A DNA stretch of 64,000 bases from a virus. Location of the stretch: IMG/VR virus record IMGVR_UViG_3300028840_002691, positions 41,095 through 105,094 of that record. One strand, 5' to 3'. The notes beneath the pieces are model-generated. The model was not told the origin of the DNA. It made no database searches and saw nothing but the letters and a program-made list of their open reading frames with translations. Every line of letters starts with the position of its first letter. Position 1 is the stretch's first letter. Positions 34,913 to 42,653 of the stretch are shown here, piece by piece. The translations under genes were made by a program, and so were the position numbers.

Positions 34913-35623
34913 ATGGCTTGGACTACAGCAAACCCAGTGAGCATAGGCGCTCCGACCAGGAAGTCTCAGTACGACAAGCTCTGGGACAATGTTCAGTACC
35001 TGAAGGACGTTAGGGACGATAGCGATGATGATTCCTACGTGTCCTTCCCTAATGATGATCAGAGGAAACTGCTGATAGCTTCCACGGATGATTGGTGCTT
35101 CACTACTACTGGTGTTTCTTTAGGATACCAACTGCCTGCACCAGACGCCACTGTGTTCAGTTTGTCTCAGTATGGGATGACTTTGAGGACCAGCAGGATA
35201 AGTGCTTATGACACGGCAGATTACCCTGGTGGAGCATCTTTCATTGAGGTTGATTTTGACAGTGAACATTTCGATACTCTTAGTGAGTATGATACTACAC
35301 CTTGCGAGTTCACTTCTAGTGAGGCTGGGTATTATCTTTGTATTTGTCAGAACACTTTGAGGGGCTATGAAGCAGTGGACGGTCTCAAGATTGCTTCTTG
35401 TATTTATAGGGGGCTTCCGCATCACGAAGCGTATTATACTAATGTGTGCTCAATTGGAGCTACTGGGGTTACTTGTTCAGTGTCTGTTATGGCGGTCATT
35501 TATTTGTCTGCTGCTTCTGCAGATTGGTGCGGAGGTGTGTCACATTCAGCAGGAATGGGTGTAAGCTTGGATTTTGTTGGTCAGGATGAGTGGAGTTTTT
35601 TTCAGATGCATAGACTTTCCTAA
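34913..35623 (+). CDS. C1q-like receptor-binding tip protein, paralogue 2
   Basis: This 236-residue tandem copy starts one base after the previous stop. It keeps the MAWTTANPVSIGAPT start, YDKLWDNVQYLKDVRDD, SLSQYGMTLRT, the EFTSSEAGYYLCIC strand and the ending FFQMHRLS. The middle of the jelly roll differs, as expected if the two copies recognise different receptors. Confidence 0.65.
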   Translation: MAWTTANPVSIGAPTRKSQYDKLWDNVQYLKDVRDDSDDDSYVSFPNDDQRKLLIASTDDWCFTTTGVSLGYQLPAPDATVFSLSQYGMTLRTSRISAYDTADYPGGASFIEVDFDSEHFDTLSEYDTTPCEFTSSEAGYYLCICQNTLRGYEAVDGLKIASCIYRGLPHHEAYYTNVCSIGATGVTCSVSVMAVIYLSAASADWCGGVSHSAGMGVSLDFVGQDEWSFFQMHRLS

Positions 35624-35637
35624 GGAGACTGTAAGAC

Positions 35638-35856
35638 ATGGGGATCATAAATATAACATTGACGGCAGAGGAGGAGAAGGCTTTGACCTGGCGATATGGC
35701 AGCGCTGCAGCCTGGGCGCAGAGCTACCTGAAACACCTGGCAGGACAGGCGATAAACTCCTTCGTAGAGGAGTTCAGTGATTATCAGGCTCGTAAGAAGA
35801 CAGCGGAAGAAAAAGATACGATAGTCAGCAACACCACAGTTGATAAAAAAATATAA
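35638..35856 (+). CDS. Small helical hypothetical protein
   Basis: This 72-residue protein is preceded by AAGGAGAC. TAEEEKALTWRYGSAAAWAQ and a second helix make up most of the chain, with no membrane segment. Similar small proteins occur after tail genes in many phages, often just before lysis genes. Function unknown. Confidence 0.55.
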   Translation: MGIINITLTAEEEKALTWRYGSAAAWAQSYLKHLAGQAINSFVEEFSDYQARKKTAEEKDTIVSNTTVDKKI

Positions 35857-35870
35857 AATGGAGACTCTTT

Positions 35871-36260
35871 ATGGATGTGAACATTGCTCAAGTTGCTATT
35901 TCTGCTATCGGAGTTGTTGTGGCTGCTGGAGTTTCTGGAGTTCTAGTCAGGTTTATTCTGGCTGGACACGCAACACAGATCGCAAAATTGGAAGACTTCA
36001 AGGGGAAGGTAAAGATGCCAAATGTCGGAGAGAGCATGTGTGACGCACGGCACGGTAAGCACGAGGAAATGTGTACTGAACGGCGTGACCAGATCGAGAG
36101 AGGCATAAAATTTCTGTTCGACGAGCACAAAACGCTAATTTCAGAAATAAAGAGAGACCACGACGTGGTGACCATAGTCAGGACCAAGCTTGACAGCTTT
36201 AACAAGAGGTTTGACGGCATAGACAGAAAGCTAGATAAGCTGAACAACAAAGATGCCTAA
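35871..36260 (+). CDS. Membrane-anchored coiled-coil protein, holin/spanin candidate
   Basis: This 129-residue protein has one hydrophobic span about residues 8-32 (ISAIGVVVAAGVSGVLVRFI), then a charged helical region ending in a coiled coil (LDSFNKRFDGIDRKLDKLNN). One span plus coiled coil fits an inner-membrane spanin or a type-III-like holin. Its place at the head of the lysis region supports this, but the choice between the two is open. Confidence 0.5.
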   Translation: MDVNIAQVAISAIGVVVAAGVSGVLVRFILAGHATQIAKLEDFKGKVKMPNVGESMCDARHGKHEEMCTERRDQIERGIKFLFDEHKTLISEIKRDHDVVTIVRTKLDSFNKRFDGIDRKLDKLNNKDA

Positions 36261-36465
36261 ACGTAAAGATCCAGACTTCACCGTAGACCAGATTGAGCAC
36301 CTGCGGCACATGTGCCTAAACGAGCTGGTGGTGGACTTCAGCCAGTGCAAGTGCTTCCACGAGTGTTGTCTGCTGAATGCCTTTGAGGCCAGAATGAAGA
36401 AGAAACTGGACGATCTGATGAAGGCGGCAAAGAAGTATGAGCGAACTAAGAGAGAAACAAAATAG
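36253..36465 (+). CDS. Cys-rich small protein in lysis region
   Basis: This 70-residue protein starts eight bases before the upstream stop. It has four Cys in CKCFHECC (residues 33-40) plus C21, then a basic helix. A metal site is possible. The last codons overlap the start of the M15 lysin gene. Function unknown. Confidence 0.55.
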   Translation: MPKRKDPDFTVDQIEHLRHMCLNELVVDFSQCKCFHECCLLNAFEARMKKKLDDLMKAAKKYERTKRETK

Positions 36466-36757
36466 ATTCGCCAGGATGTATGCACAGCTAATATTGTATG
36501 CTCAGGAGCTTGGCTATACGCTGGCGCTGGCGGACTGATACCGCAGTCCGCGTATGGAGCCGTGGTACGGCAACCCAAACTCCTGTCACAAGATAAAACT
36601 GGCTGGTGATCTGGACATATTCAAAGGTGAAGAGTATTTGACCAAAACTGCCGATCATGAACCTCTAGGCAAATTCTGGGAGTCAATGGGTGGCTCTTGG
36701 GGCGGACGGTTCAATGACGGCGATCACTATTCAGTTTCCTACAAAGGAAGGAGGTAA
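36437..36757 (+). pseudogene. M15-type peptidase (endolysin) interrupted by in-frame TGA
   Basis: ATG 36437 opens MSELREKQNRFARMYAQLI, and the frame meets TGA at 36536-36538 in the segment LALAD-(stop)-YRSPR. Beyond it the same frame continues through SCHKIKLAGDLDIF, FWESMGG and WGGRFNDGDHYS to 36757. These are the His/Asp zinc motifs of the M15 (VanY/L-alanyl-D-glutamate peptidase) family. Read through, the product has 106 residues. The G/A-D-x-Y-R-S/D stretch around the stop is itself a conserved motif of these lysins. This is either a nonsense mutation, a sequencing error or readthrough. Confidence 0.7.
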
Positions 36758-36763
36758 AGAGAG

Positions 36764-37198
36764 ATGAGAAAACTTTCCGTATTGGCAATTGCAGCCTGCT
36801 TTTTGCTCACAGCTTGTGCAGGCATTGGCATCAACTTACAGCCAGAGGCCACAGACGTAGCCATGGAAGTGGTGGCGTTTACATTCGGGTACAAGGGTGT
36901 GGAGAAGTACCCCTCGGATTTTCAAGAAGCTGGGGTAATAGCCCGAGAGGGCTTAGAACTTCTGGAGGCAGACGAGCTCACCTTGAACGAGCTGGTAGAG
37001 AACCTGCGGGAAAAGGTGGTGCAGGAAGTCACGGAAGACCCGCTGCTCCAGTACCAGGTGAAGAAGCTGCTCAGCCTGGTGGAAGTGGACATCGACGCCG
37101 AGAACCCGATAGACATCCCAGGCGACAAGGACGAGCTGGTGAAGAAGATGCTCGCTGCGTTTGCCGAGGGCGTGGAGGCGCAGACCGTTGTCCAGTAG
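36764..37198 (+). CDS. Small lipoprotein in lysis region
   Basis: This 144-residue protein has a signal of type II: MRKL, hydrophobic core, LTAC with Cys18. The mature part is acidic and helical (LNELVENLREKVVQEV, KDELVKKMLAAFAEG). A ribosome binding site GGAAGGAGG precedes it. A lipoprotein beside lysis genes could be an outer-membrane spanin subunit, but it is longer and less Pro-rich than most. Confidence 0.65.
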   Translation: MRKLSVLAIAACFLLTACAGIGINLQPEATDVAMEVVAFTFGYKGVEKYPSDFQEAGVIAREGLELLEADELTLNELVENLREKVVQEVTEDPLLQYQVKKLLSLVEVDIDAENPIDIPGDKDELVKKMLAAFAEGVEAQTVVQ

Positions 37199-37703
37199 CC
37201 CCTATACGGACGCTGTCAGAGAGGAGATTAAAACAGGAGACTGCATACAGTGGCAGTCTAACAGCATACTAGGAAAATTGATACGGATTTTCAGTCCGCA
37301 GATCAATCACTCCTCTCTGGCACTTCGCTTGGACTACAAGGGGTTGGAGGACAGGCGCTTTCTGCTAGAGGCGCTGGAGATGGGCATAGACATGAACCTG
37401 CTCTCGATGCGTCTGGACGACTACGACGGCAAGGCCTGGTGGTACAAGTTGCACAGCAAGTTCGACAGTCTGCGTGAGCACATTGGCGCTTGGGCACTGA
37501 AGCGTGTGGGCACACCGTACGACTACGGCAGCCTGTTCAAGAACATGATGGGCAGAGTGTCTGCGGATGCCAACAAGTTCTTCTGCTCCGAGTATGTGTA
37601 CCTCTGCTACTTGGAGCACCGCATTGTGCCGCGCATGAAGGCACCGAGACCAGGTGACCTAATACACCTCCCGATATGGGAGCGGATAGAAAGGATACGC
37701 TGA
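37188..37703 (+). CDS. NlpC/P60-superfamily (YiiX-like) cysteine hydrolase
   Basis: This protein of about 171 residues probably starts at TTG 37188 with GGAGG 9 bases upstream; TTG 37161 would add 9 residues. VREEIKTGDCIQWQSNS opens the domain, INHSSLALRL carries the His, and KFFCSEYVYL near the end has the likely catalytic Cys. This order (His first, Cys later) is that of circularly permuted NlpC/P60 proteins such as YiiX. It could be a second cell-wall hydrolase or an amidase/esterase. Confidence 0.65.
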   Translation: MSSSPYTDAVREEIKTGDCIQWQSNSILGKLIRIFSPQINHSSLALRLDYKGLEDRRFLLEALEMGIDMNLLSMRLDDYDGKAWWYKLHSKFDSLREHIGAWALKRVGTPYDYGSLFKNMMGRVSADANKFFCSEYVYLCYLEHRIVPRMKAPRPGDLIHLPIWERIERIR

Positions 37704-37704
37704 T

Positions 37705-37917
37705 ATGAAAGGATGGAAGACAAAACTGGGAGCGATTTTCGTGGCTGTGGGCGGCGCTTGCCTGGCTGGAGCCAAGGTGATACCGGACCCAGTCGTTGCA
37801 CCGTGGCTCACGTTCGTGGGCGTGGTGCTGACTACTATGGGCGGCGGCACTGCAGCCTGGGGCTTAGGGCACAAGATTGAGAAGGCAACCACCAATAACC
37901 AACCAAAGAAGGAGTGA
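37705..37917 (+). CDS. Holin-like two-span membrane protein
   Basis: This 70-residue protein starts one base after the hydrolase. It has spans about residues 7-25 and 31-52 and a charged Lys-rich tail, the layout of class II holins. It lies among cell-wall hydrolase candidates, which supports the assignment. The stop overlaps the next gene. Confidence 0.6.
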   Translation: MKGWKTKLGAIFVAVGGACLAGAKVIPDPVVAPWLTFVGVVLTTMGGGTAAWGLGHKIEKATTNNQPKKE

Positions 37918-38168
37918 AAACTAAGTTGAGGGAAGGGATGTACTGGGCACTGTTTGTGCTGTCACTGTTGGCGCTTGCTGCTGCTGGCGAACTTGTGCTG
38001 TTTGCATTGGGAGGGGGTTCGCTGCTTCTGCTCCTTTCTCTTGGCTTGAAGGACAGTGGTGATGAGACACAGAGAGCTAGAGAAGCTGTACGTGGGAGCG
38101 TTCCTGATGGCGGACGTGGAGCTGGACATGGCAACGGAGACAATAATGTCAGGGGTGATGAGCACTGA
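37914..38168 (+). CDS. Small hydrophobic protein (possible second holin)
   Basis: The frame is open for 84 residues from GTG 37914. An ATG at 37938 behind GGGAAGGG would give a shorter form starting MYWALFVLSLLALAAAGELV. Two hydrophobic stretches lie before residue 45. The charged C-terminal 40 residues overlap the following gene in another frame by about 107 bases. Adjacent to the holin-like gene, it may be an antiholin partner. Confidence 0.45.
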   Translation: MKTKLREGMYWALFVLSLLALAAAGELVLFALGGGSLLLLLSLGLKDSGDETQRAREAVRGSVPDGGRGAGHGNGDNNVRGDEH

Positions 38169-38361
38169 AAGTGGTGGATCGTATGTGCGTTCCACCATCG
38201 AGCACGACGAGCACGCACTGCCCGCGCTGATTGAGTTCTGCGACTACATTTCTTCCGAGAAGCAGTTGAGTTGGAGGCTGTTGCTGTTTGACGAGAACGG
38301 CATAACGGAGCTGGACAAGAACGTGTACCGTGGGATGACTTTCTCCACAGAGTTCCACTGA
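38062..38361 (+). CDS. Hypothetical protein
   Basis: This 99-residue protein starts at ATG 38062 (GTG 38056 also possible). It is alpha/beta with no Cys cluster or membrane segment: a helical start (RHRELEKLYVGAFLMADVEL) and a C-terminal strand-rich part (WRLLLFDENGITELDKNVYR). It overlaps the upstream small membrane gene. No family recognised. Confidence 0.5.
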   Translation: MRHRELEKLYVGAFLMADVELDMATETIMSGVMSTESGGSYVRSTIEHDEHALPALIEFCDYISSEKQLSWRLLLFDENGITELDKNVYRGMTFSTEFH

Positions 38362-38406
38362 GCGTACTCCGGTTCCACTGGTGTTCACCCTAGGCTGTGA
38401 GGAACC

Positions 38407-39375
38407 ATGACTGATGAAAAGAAGTGGATCTACGCAAGAGAAGCTGCAAAAGTACTTGACTATAAGGACACGGCGTCCGTAAGCCGACTGGCTGCCAAGA
38501 ACAATGTGCGCACCAGAAAAGGCAAGCGCAGCTGGACGCTCTACCACAAGGGAGACCTGGAAAAGGCAAGAGAGAAATCAGAACTGCAATGTGTTCCGTA
38601 CAAGAACCTCTACACTCCACCAGAGTACAACACGTTCCCGAGGCTGAAAGGGGACTGGATGGTGATCGCGGACTGTCACTGTCCGCTGGTGGACTGGGCA
38701 CTCTGGGAGGAGAGCCTGCGGGTGCGGGACAAACTGAAGCTGAAGAACTTGGTGCTGGCCGGAGACACTCTGAACTGCACGGCTTTCAGTCGCTTCTATG
38801 AGATAGTGCGAATACCGTGGGAGGTCGAAAAGGAGTCAGCAGCGGAGTTGATCTGCGCTGCCTGCAAGGAGTACGACAAGGTGGTGATGCTGACAGCGAA
38901 CCACGAGCTGCGCTACCTGCGGCGGCTGTGGATAGACTACTCGGAGCGCGTGCTCAAGGAAGGGCAAATGCTTGACGTGTGGCAGCAGGTGACGGCCAAC
39001 GTAGAGAAGGAGTACAAGAGTCGGCTGAGGATAACCATCTTCCCGTACTGCGTGATAAACGAGAAACCTGGTCCTGGATGGCGGATAATACACCCGAGCG
39101 CCTACAGAAAGATCCCACTGTCGCTGGGTCGGGAGATGGCGGCGCTGCACTACCAGAACATCATCACCACCCACGCACACATGAGCGCCTGGAGCTATGC
39201 GCCGAACACTGAGCTGCAGTTGATAGACTGCGGAGTGTTTGCCAACCCGAAGACCTTCAGCTACAAGAACCTGCGCGTGACCGCGCATTTTCTCTGGTCG
39301 GAATCGTTTGTAGCCATAAAGGACAACGCAGGCTACCTGTTCAGGAAAGGAGACAAGTGGGCGGCAGTGTTATGA
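38407..39375 (+). CDS. Calcineurin-like phosphoesterase with N-terminal HTH
   Basis: This 322-residue protein has residues 5-55 resembling an excisionase/MerR-type helix-turn-helix (YAREAAKVLDYKDTASVSRL). The rest shows metallophosphoesterase motifs in order: IADCHCP about 87, LAGDTLN about 117, TANHE about 163, TTHAHM about 254. The family uses two metal ions to cut phosphodiester or phosphomonoester bonds. A DNA-binding domain fused to it suggests action on nucleic acid. It opens the early gene block and overlaps the next start. Confidence 0.75.
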   Translation: MTDEKKWIYAREAAKVLDYKDTASVSRLAAKNNVRTRKGKRSWTLYHKGDLEKAREKSELQCVPYKNLYTPPEYNTFPRLKGDWMVIADCHCPLVDWALWEESLRVRDKLKLKNLVLAGDTLNCTAFSRFYEIVRIPWEVEKESAAELICAACKEYDKVVMLTANHELRYLRRLWIDYSERVLKEGQMLDVWQQVTANVEKEYKSRLRITIFPYCVINEKPGPGWRIIHPSAYRKIPLSLGREMAALHYQNIITTHAHMSAWSYAPNTELQLIDCGVFANPKTFSYKNLRVTAHFLWSESFVAIKDNAGYLFRKGDKWAAVL

Positions 39376-39674
39376 CAAAGCAACAGGCGAACAATGTCCT
39401 CAAGGCTGCTTACAGGGACTTGAGAACGGGCGACATCACTGTGGTGTTCAAGAAGTTCAAGCGGGACGCTGGGCGCATTATGTTCGACGAGTCGCTGATA
39501 CTGCTGAATCCGAAGCGCGACATCTTGGCCACCTTTTTGCATGAGTACGGTCACCACCGCAACCCACAGGCCAATGAGAAGACCATCAAGGCTTGGGAGA
39601 AGGAGATCGTGAACCACCTCTCAGAGAGGCAATATCGTAATCTTTTCAAGCTGTTGGCTGCCGTTCTGCGGTGA
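39372..39674 (+). CDS. Small zinc metallopeptidase-like protein (HExxH)
   Basis: This 100-residue protein starts in ATGA overlap with the upstream stop. LHEYGHHRNP about residue 57 contains H-E-x-x-H, the zinc site of gluzincin/zincin peptidases. A helix before it and SLILLNPKRD match the compact ImmA/SprT-like cores. ImmA-type peptidases cleave repressors, so a regulatory role is possible. The substrate is unknown. Confidence 0.6.
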   Translation: MTKQQANNVLKAAYRDLRTGDITVVFKKFKRDAGRIMFDESLILLNPKRDILATFLHEYGHHRNPQANEKTIKAWEKEIVNHLSERQYRNLFKLLAAVLR

Positions 39675-39684
39675 GCCTTCAACC

Positions 39685-39724
39685 GCCCACCGGAGTTTTT
39701 CTGCCTCCTTTCCCTCCGGTGGGC
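39685..39724 (+). other. Stem-loop before early promoter
   Basis: GCCCACCGGAG (39685-39695) pairs perfectly with 39714-39724 across an 18-base pyrimidine-rich loop. An A-run, not a T-run, follows, so it is not a standard terminator. It marks the end of the transcription block just before the promoter at 39734. Confidence 0.5.
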
Positions 39725-39733
39725 AAAAAAAAT

Positions 39734-39762
39734 TTTGGAAATCCGGATTTTTAGTGTATAAT
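39734..39762 (+). promoter_or_regulatory. Phage-family promoter (copy before 39785)
   Basis: TTTGGA, 17 bases, TATAAT (39757-39762). The GAAATC block after the -35 region is shared with promoters at 44279 and 51569. It reads into the TTG-initiated small gene and the replication operon. Confidence 0.7.
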
Positions 39763-39784
39763 GGTATTGAAAGGAAAAAATAAA

Positions 39785-39913
39785 TTGAAAGCCACAGTGA
39801 AAGGCATCGCTGGGCGCTACAGATGGATCGACGACACACGGCTGTCCACTCCGCTGAAGCAGCTCAAGGCGCAAATACTAAAAGAACAGAAGAAAGACAA
39901 GTCGAATGGCTAA
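39785..39913 (+). CDS. Small basic protein, first gene of the replication operon
   Basis: This 42-residue ORF starts at TTG 39785, with GAAAGGA about 8 bases upstream and about 22 bases after the promoter's -10. The product (MKATVKGIAGRYRWIDD, then QLKAQILKEQKKDK) is basic and helical. A first-gene position under a strong promoter suggests a real early protein. Function unknown. Confidence 0.5.
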   Translation: MKATVKGIAGRYRWIDDTRLSTPLKQLKAQILKEQKKDKSNG

Positions 39914-39946
39914 CACAAGGGTCATGAAGATCGCAGTTTCAGCTTA

Positions 39947-40009
39947 GGCAGTCGCTGCCGTGGGAGTTGGGCATCCTGTCCTTCTCACTTGTGTCCACGG
40001 CACGCTGCC
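39947..40009 (+). ncRNA. Structured leader before the 40032 gene
   Basis: Bases 39947-39963 (starting GGCAGTCGCTGCC) pair with 39995-40009 (CCACGGCACGCTGCC) in a long, slightly bulged stem with a 31-base loop. No T-run follows. It may be a cis-regulatory leader of the replication genes. I do not recognise a riboswitch class. Confidence 0.35.
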
Positions 40010-40031
40010 TATTACATTTCTCATTCTACCG

Positions 40032-40511
40032 ATGGCAAAACAGTTTCCGCTATGGCGCGTTGATATTTCTTGGTACGGGGAGTGGCATCGTTTCTGGACC
40101 CATGCCAAGACCGACACCAGCGCCACCTGGCACGCCGCCGCAAAGCTGGCCAGGATGCTGGGCTGGAACGTGGGCGCTGTGTTCGTGCGGCTGGAAGCCG
40201 ACCGTGGACCTGTGCGCTGTGAGTGCCGTCTGTGGGCTGAGAGGAGGGAGAAAGATGGGCAATCTGTTGCAGTTCAGAGTGAAAAGGAACAAGAAATACT
40301 CGACAGTGAACCTCTCATGCGTAGAGGACAAGACGCTAAGTTGGAAGGCCAAGGGGCTGCACCTGTATCTGATGTCCAGACCACCGAACTGGCAGGTGCA
40401 CACGTCGGAGCTGCAGAGCCGGTCCACAGACGGCCTAGGCAGCTTGCGTTCTGGTCTGAAGGAACTGCTGGAGAAACGGTACATATACCGCGCAGTGGAA
40501 AGAAACACTGA
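40032..40511 (+). CDS. Hypothetical early protein overlapping the initiator gene
   Basis: From ATG 40032 the product begins MAKQFPLWRVDISWYGEWHR and has WHAAAKLARMLGWNVGAV, a convincing folded start of about 75 residues. After 40255 the frame continues only as the shadow of the initiator gene, with low-complexity sequence to 40511. The original stop was probably near 40255 and was lost, giving an overlap of 257 bases. No family recognised. Confidence 0.45.
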   Translation: MAKQFPLWRVDISWYGEWHRFWTHAKTDTSATWHAAAKLARMLGWNVGAVFVRLEADRGPVRCECRLWAERREKDGQSVAVQSEKEQEILDSEPLMRRGQDAKLEGQGAAPVSDVQTTELAGAHVGAAEPVHRRPRQLAFWSEGTAGETVHIPRSGKKH

Positions 40512-41184
40512 AGGCCGCACCTCCATAAAGCGGTGGATGTACCTGGTGTTCGAGAAACCGACGCAGAAAGCCGAGGCCGAAGAAAACCTTCCAGAAGGCT
40601 ATTTCTTATTTATCAAAAACTTAAAAGTTAAAAACGAAACCCATACTAATAATCAGAGTACTAAGGATAAACAGGATACTAAGGATAATGGTTCATTTTC
40701 TAACGAAAATGAAGCACTCCGTGCAAAACCGAGAAAACCTTCTTCTTCTGTAAAGCCGAGGAAGGTACCACGACCTGCCCAGAGTGTAGACCCACCTGCA
40801 AAAAAGAACAACAAACCCACTCCTGAAAACGTACGCCGCTGGAACAATGAGAAGGAGCTGACCACGACCCTGGCCAACGCCTATGCCAGCATCGTGCTCG
40901 GCAAGAAGCGGTATAGGTTCAACCACAACGGAAAGGAGAAGGCGAAGTGTCGTGCTGCGGCGTTGAAGCTCAAGACCTGCCTGGACATAAATGACAACCA
41001 GTTCTACGGATTCGACTTCAAGAGCCTGGCCAAGGTCTTCGTCCGAGGCATGAAGCACTTCTCCGAGAAGAGCGGCATGGAGCTGACCCTGGGCACACTG
41101 AACAGCAACTGGTGGCAGCAGGAGGCTTTCTGCAAGTACATGCGCAGACAGTTCGGTGACTTCAAGATACCAGAGGATTTCTGA
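40255..41184 (+). CDS. Replication initiator-like protein with winged helix
   Basis: This 309-residue protein starts at ATG 40255 behind GAGGAGGGAG. LSWKAKGLHLYLMSRPPNWQ and ELQSRSTDGLGSLRSGLKEL form the winged-helix N-terminal domain of phage replication initiators of the DnaD/RepA-like kind. A Lys/Pro/Ser-rich linker (about 120-195) leads to a helical C-terminal domain. The DnaB-like helicase gene follows directly, so this protein probably binds the origin and loads the helicase. Confidence 0.65.
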   Translation: MGNLLQFRVKRNKKYSTVNLSCVEDKTLSWKAKGLHLYLMSRPPNWQVHTSELQSRSTDGLGSLRSGLKELLEKRYIYRAVERNTEGRTSIKRWMYLVFEKPTQKAEAEENLPEGYFLFIKNLKVKNETHTNNQSTKDKQDTKDNGSFSNENEALRAKPRKPSSSVKPRKVPRPAQSVDPPAKKNNKPTPENVRRWNNEKELTTTLANAYASIVLGKKRYRFNHNGKEKAKCRAAALKLKTCLDINDNQFYGFDFKSLAKVFVRGMKHFSEKSGMELTLGTLNSNWWQQEAFCKYMRRQFGDFKIPEDF

Positions 41185-42653
41185 TGCCGGAACGGAAGAA
41201 GATAGACTATTCCATGGCGCTGAGCTCGCTGCCCAGCCTGGACGAGGCCTACGGGCAGTACTTTACGGATGCGCTGATGCTGCTGTGTATAACGGACACA
41301 CGGTTCCTGAAGATGGCCCGAAACGTGTTCCCTGCCGAGTTCGCCACTGGCCGCACCCAGCAGGCCATGCTCCGAGTCTGGTATGACTACTGGGACAAGT
41401 TCTCTACGGCTCCAGGCGACGACTACGAGATGGAGCTGAACTCAGCCCTGAACAGCAGGAAACTCACGGAGCAGGAGTACGCCCAGGCCATCGAGTACTG
41501 TACGCGGTTGGCGGAGACCGTGGACGTGAGCAACCCCGAGGCCATACTGGACAAGCTCGGGGAGTTCGCCTTGCAGCGTAGGTGGCTGGCCGCTGGGATC
41601 GCGTTCGTGCACAAGGTGCGGAGCGCAGACCTTGAGGGCGGAAGGAGCCTGATATACGAGTATCTGCGGGAGGGCACTAGCACTGTGCTGGACAGCGGGG
41701 TGGACATCTTCAGCGAGGAGAGCATCTCCAATAGGGCTATGAGGAGGGCTTTCAGCAAGCCGAATCTGATGCGCCTGATGATCGGTCCATTCGACAAGGC
41801 TGGCATAGGGCTCAACCGTGGGTGGTTGGTGCTGGGGGCCGCGCCCGAGAAATACGGCAAGACCTGGATGGGCATCCACGTGGCCAAGGTGGCACTGCTG
41901 CAGGGGCTGCGGGTGCTGTTCTGCTCCCATGGTGACTTGAGCACCGATGAGATGGAGGACCGTTTTGACCAGTGCTTTAGTGGGAGCTTCCACTGGCGCA
42001 AGAAACCCCAGCGCAGGTACGAGACGAAGTGGTTCGACAGTGACGGGGAGCTGCGGATCTCGACGGTAAAGGTCAACTCCATAGAGGACATAAAGGTCAT
42101 AAAGCACGGAGTCAGCGTGATGAGTGGCTTCGGGGGCAAGTTGCGGGTTAAGTGGTGGCCGATGAACGCTTGCACCATTGGGATGATGGACGCCTACCTG
42201 GACCACCTCGCCGTGAACGAGGGCTTCTACCCGGACGTGATCATAAACGACTACGCTGAGATCATGAAGCTCAGCTCCCAGGAGCGCTCAGGCGTGAACC
42301 TGATCTACGAGGACCACAAGAGGATGGCTGGAGAACGGAAAGCTGTGGTGATGACATTTTCTCAAGTGAACAAGAAGGCCTACACGAAGAAGTGGATCAC
42401 GATGGGTGATTTTGCCGAGGACAAGCGCAAGGCAGCGCACTGCGACCTGGCCTTCGCGCTGTGCATCACGCCGGAGGAGGAGAGGCAGAAGCTGGCGCGG
42501 ATGGTGATGTTCGTGGACAGGCATTTCGGCTTGAGGGGCTACTGCGCCGAGATGATACAGGACTACGCGATAGGGCAGTTCTGTAAATCAGCTCGCAAGG
42601 TGAAAAGGATAGAGGAAGAGAAGAAGGATGATAGTGAAGCCACTGAGTCCTAG
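41184..42653 (+). CDS. DnaB-like replicative helicase
   Basis: This 489-residue protein has an N-terminal helical domain, then an ATPase core with GAAPEKYGKTWMG about residue 226 (a Walker A with Pro/Glu/Tyr insert), FCSHGDLSTDEMEDR about 255 and DVIINDYAEIM about 351 as Walker B. VMTFSQVNKKA near 390 is the position of DnaB motif H3/H4. Expected to form the hexamer that unwinds the fork. It overlaps the initiator stop and the SF2 helicase start. Confidence 0.75.
   Translation: MPERKKIDYSMALSSLPSLDEAYGQYFTDALMLLCITDTRFLKMARNVFPAEFATGRTQQAMLRVWYDYWDKFSTAPGDDYEMELNSALNSRKLTEQEYAQAIEYCTRLAETVDVSNPEAILDKLGEFALQRRWLAAGIAFVHKVRSADLEGGRSLIYEYLREGTSTVLDSGVDIFSEESISNRAMRRAFSKPNLMRLMIGPFDKAGIGLNRGWLVLGAAPEKYGKTWMGIHVAKVALLQGLRVLFCSHGDLSTDEMEDRFDQCFSGSFHWRKKPQRRYETKWFDSDGELRISTVKVNSIEDIKVIKHGVSVMSGFGGKLRVKWWPMNACTIGMMDAYLDHLAVNEGFYPDVIINDYAEIMKLSSQERSGVNLIYEDHKRMAGERKAVVMTFSQVNKKAYTKKWITMGDFAEDKRKAAHCDLAFALCITPEEERQKLARMVMFVDRHFGLRGYCAEMIQDYAIGQFCKSARKVKRIEEEKKDDSEATES

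Noticed and set aside
39960-40254. Initiator gene starting at 39967 (405 residues)
   Set aside because: The added 96 residues would run through the hairpin at 39947-40009 and lack conserved features. ATG 40255 has GAGGAGGGAG and starts the family N-terminus.
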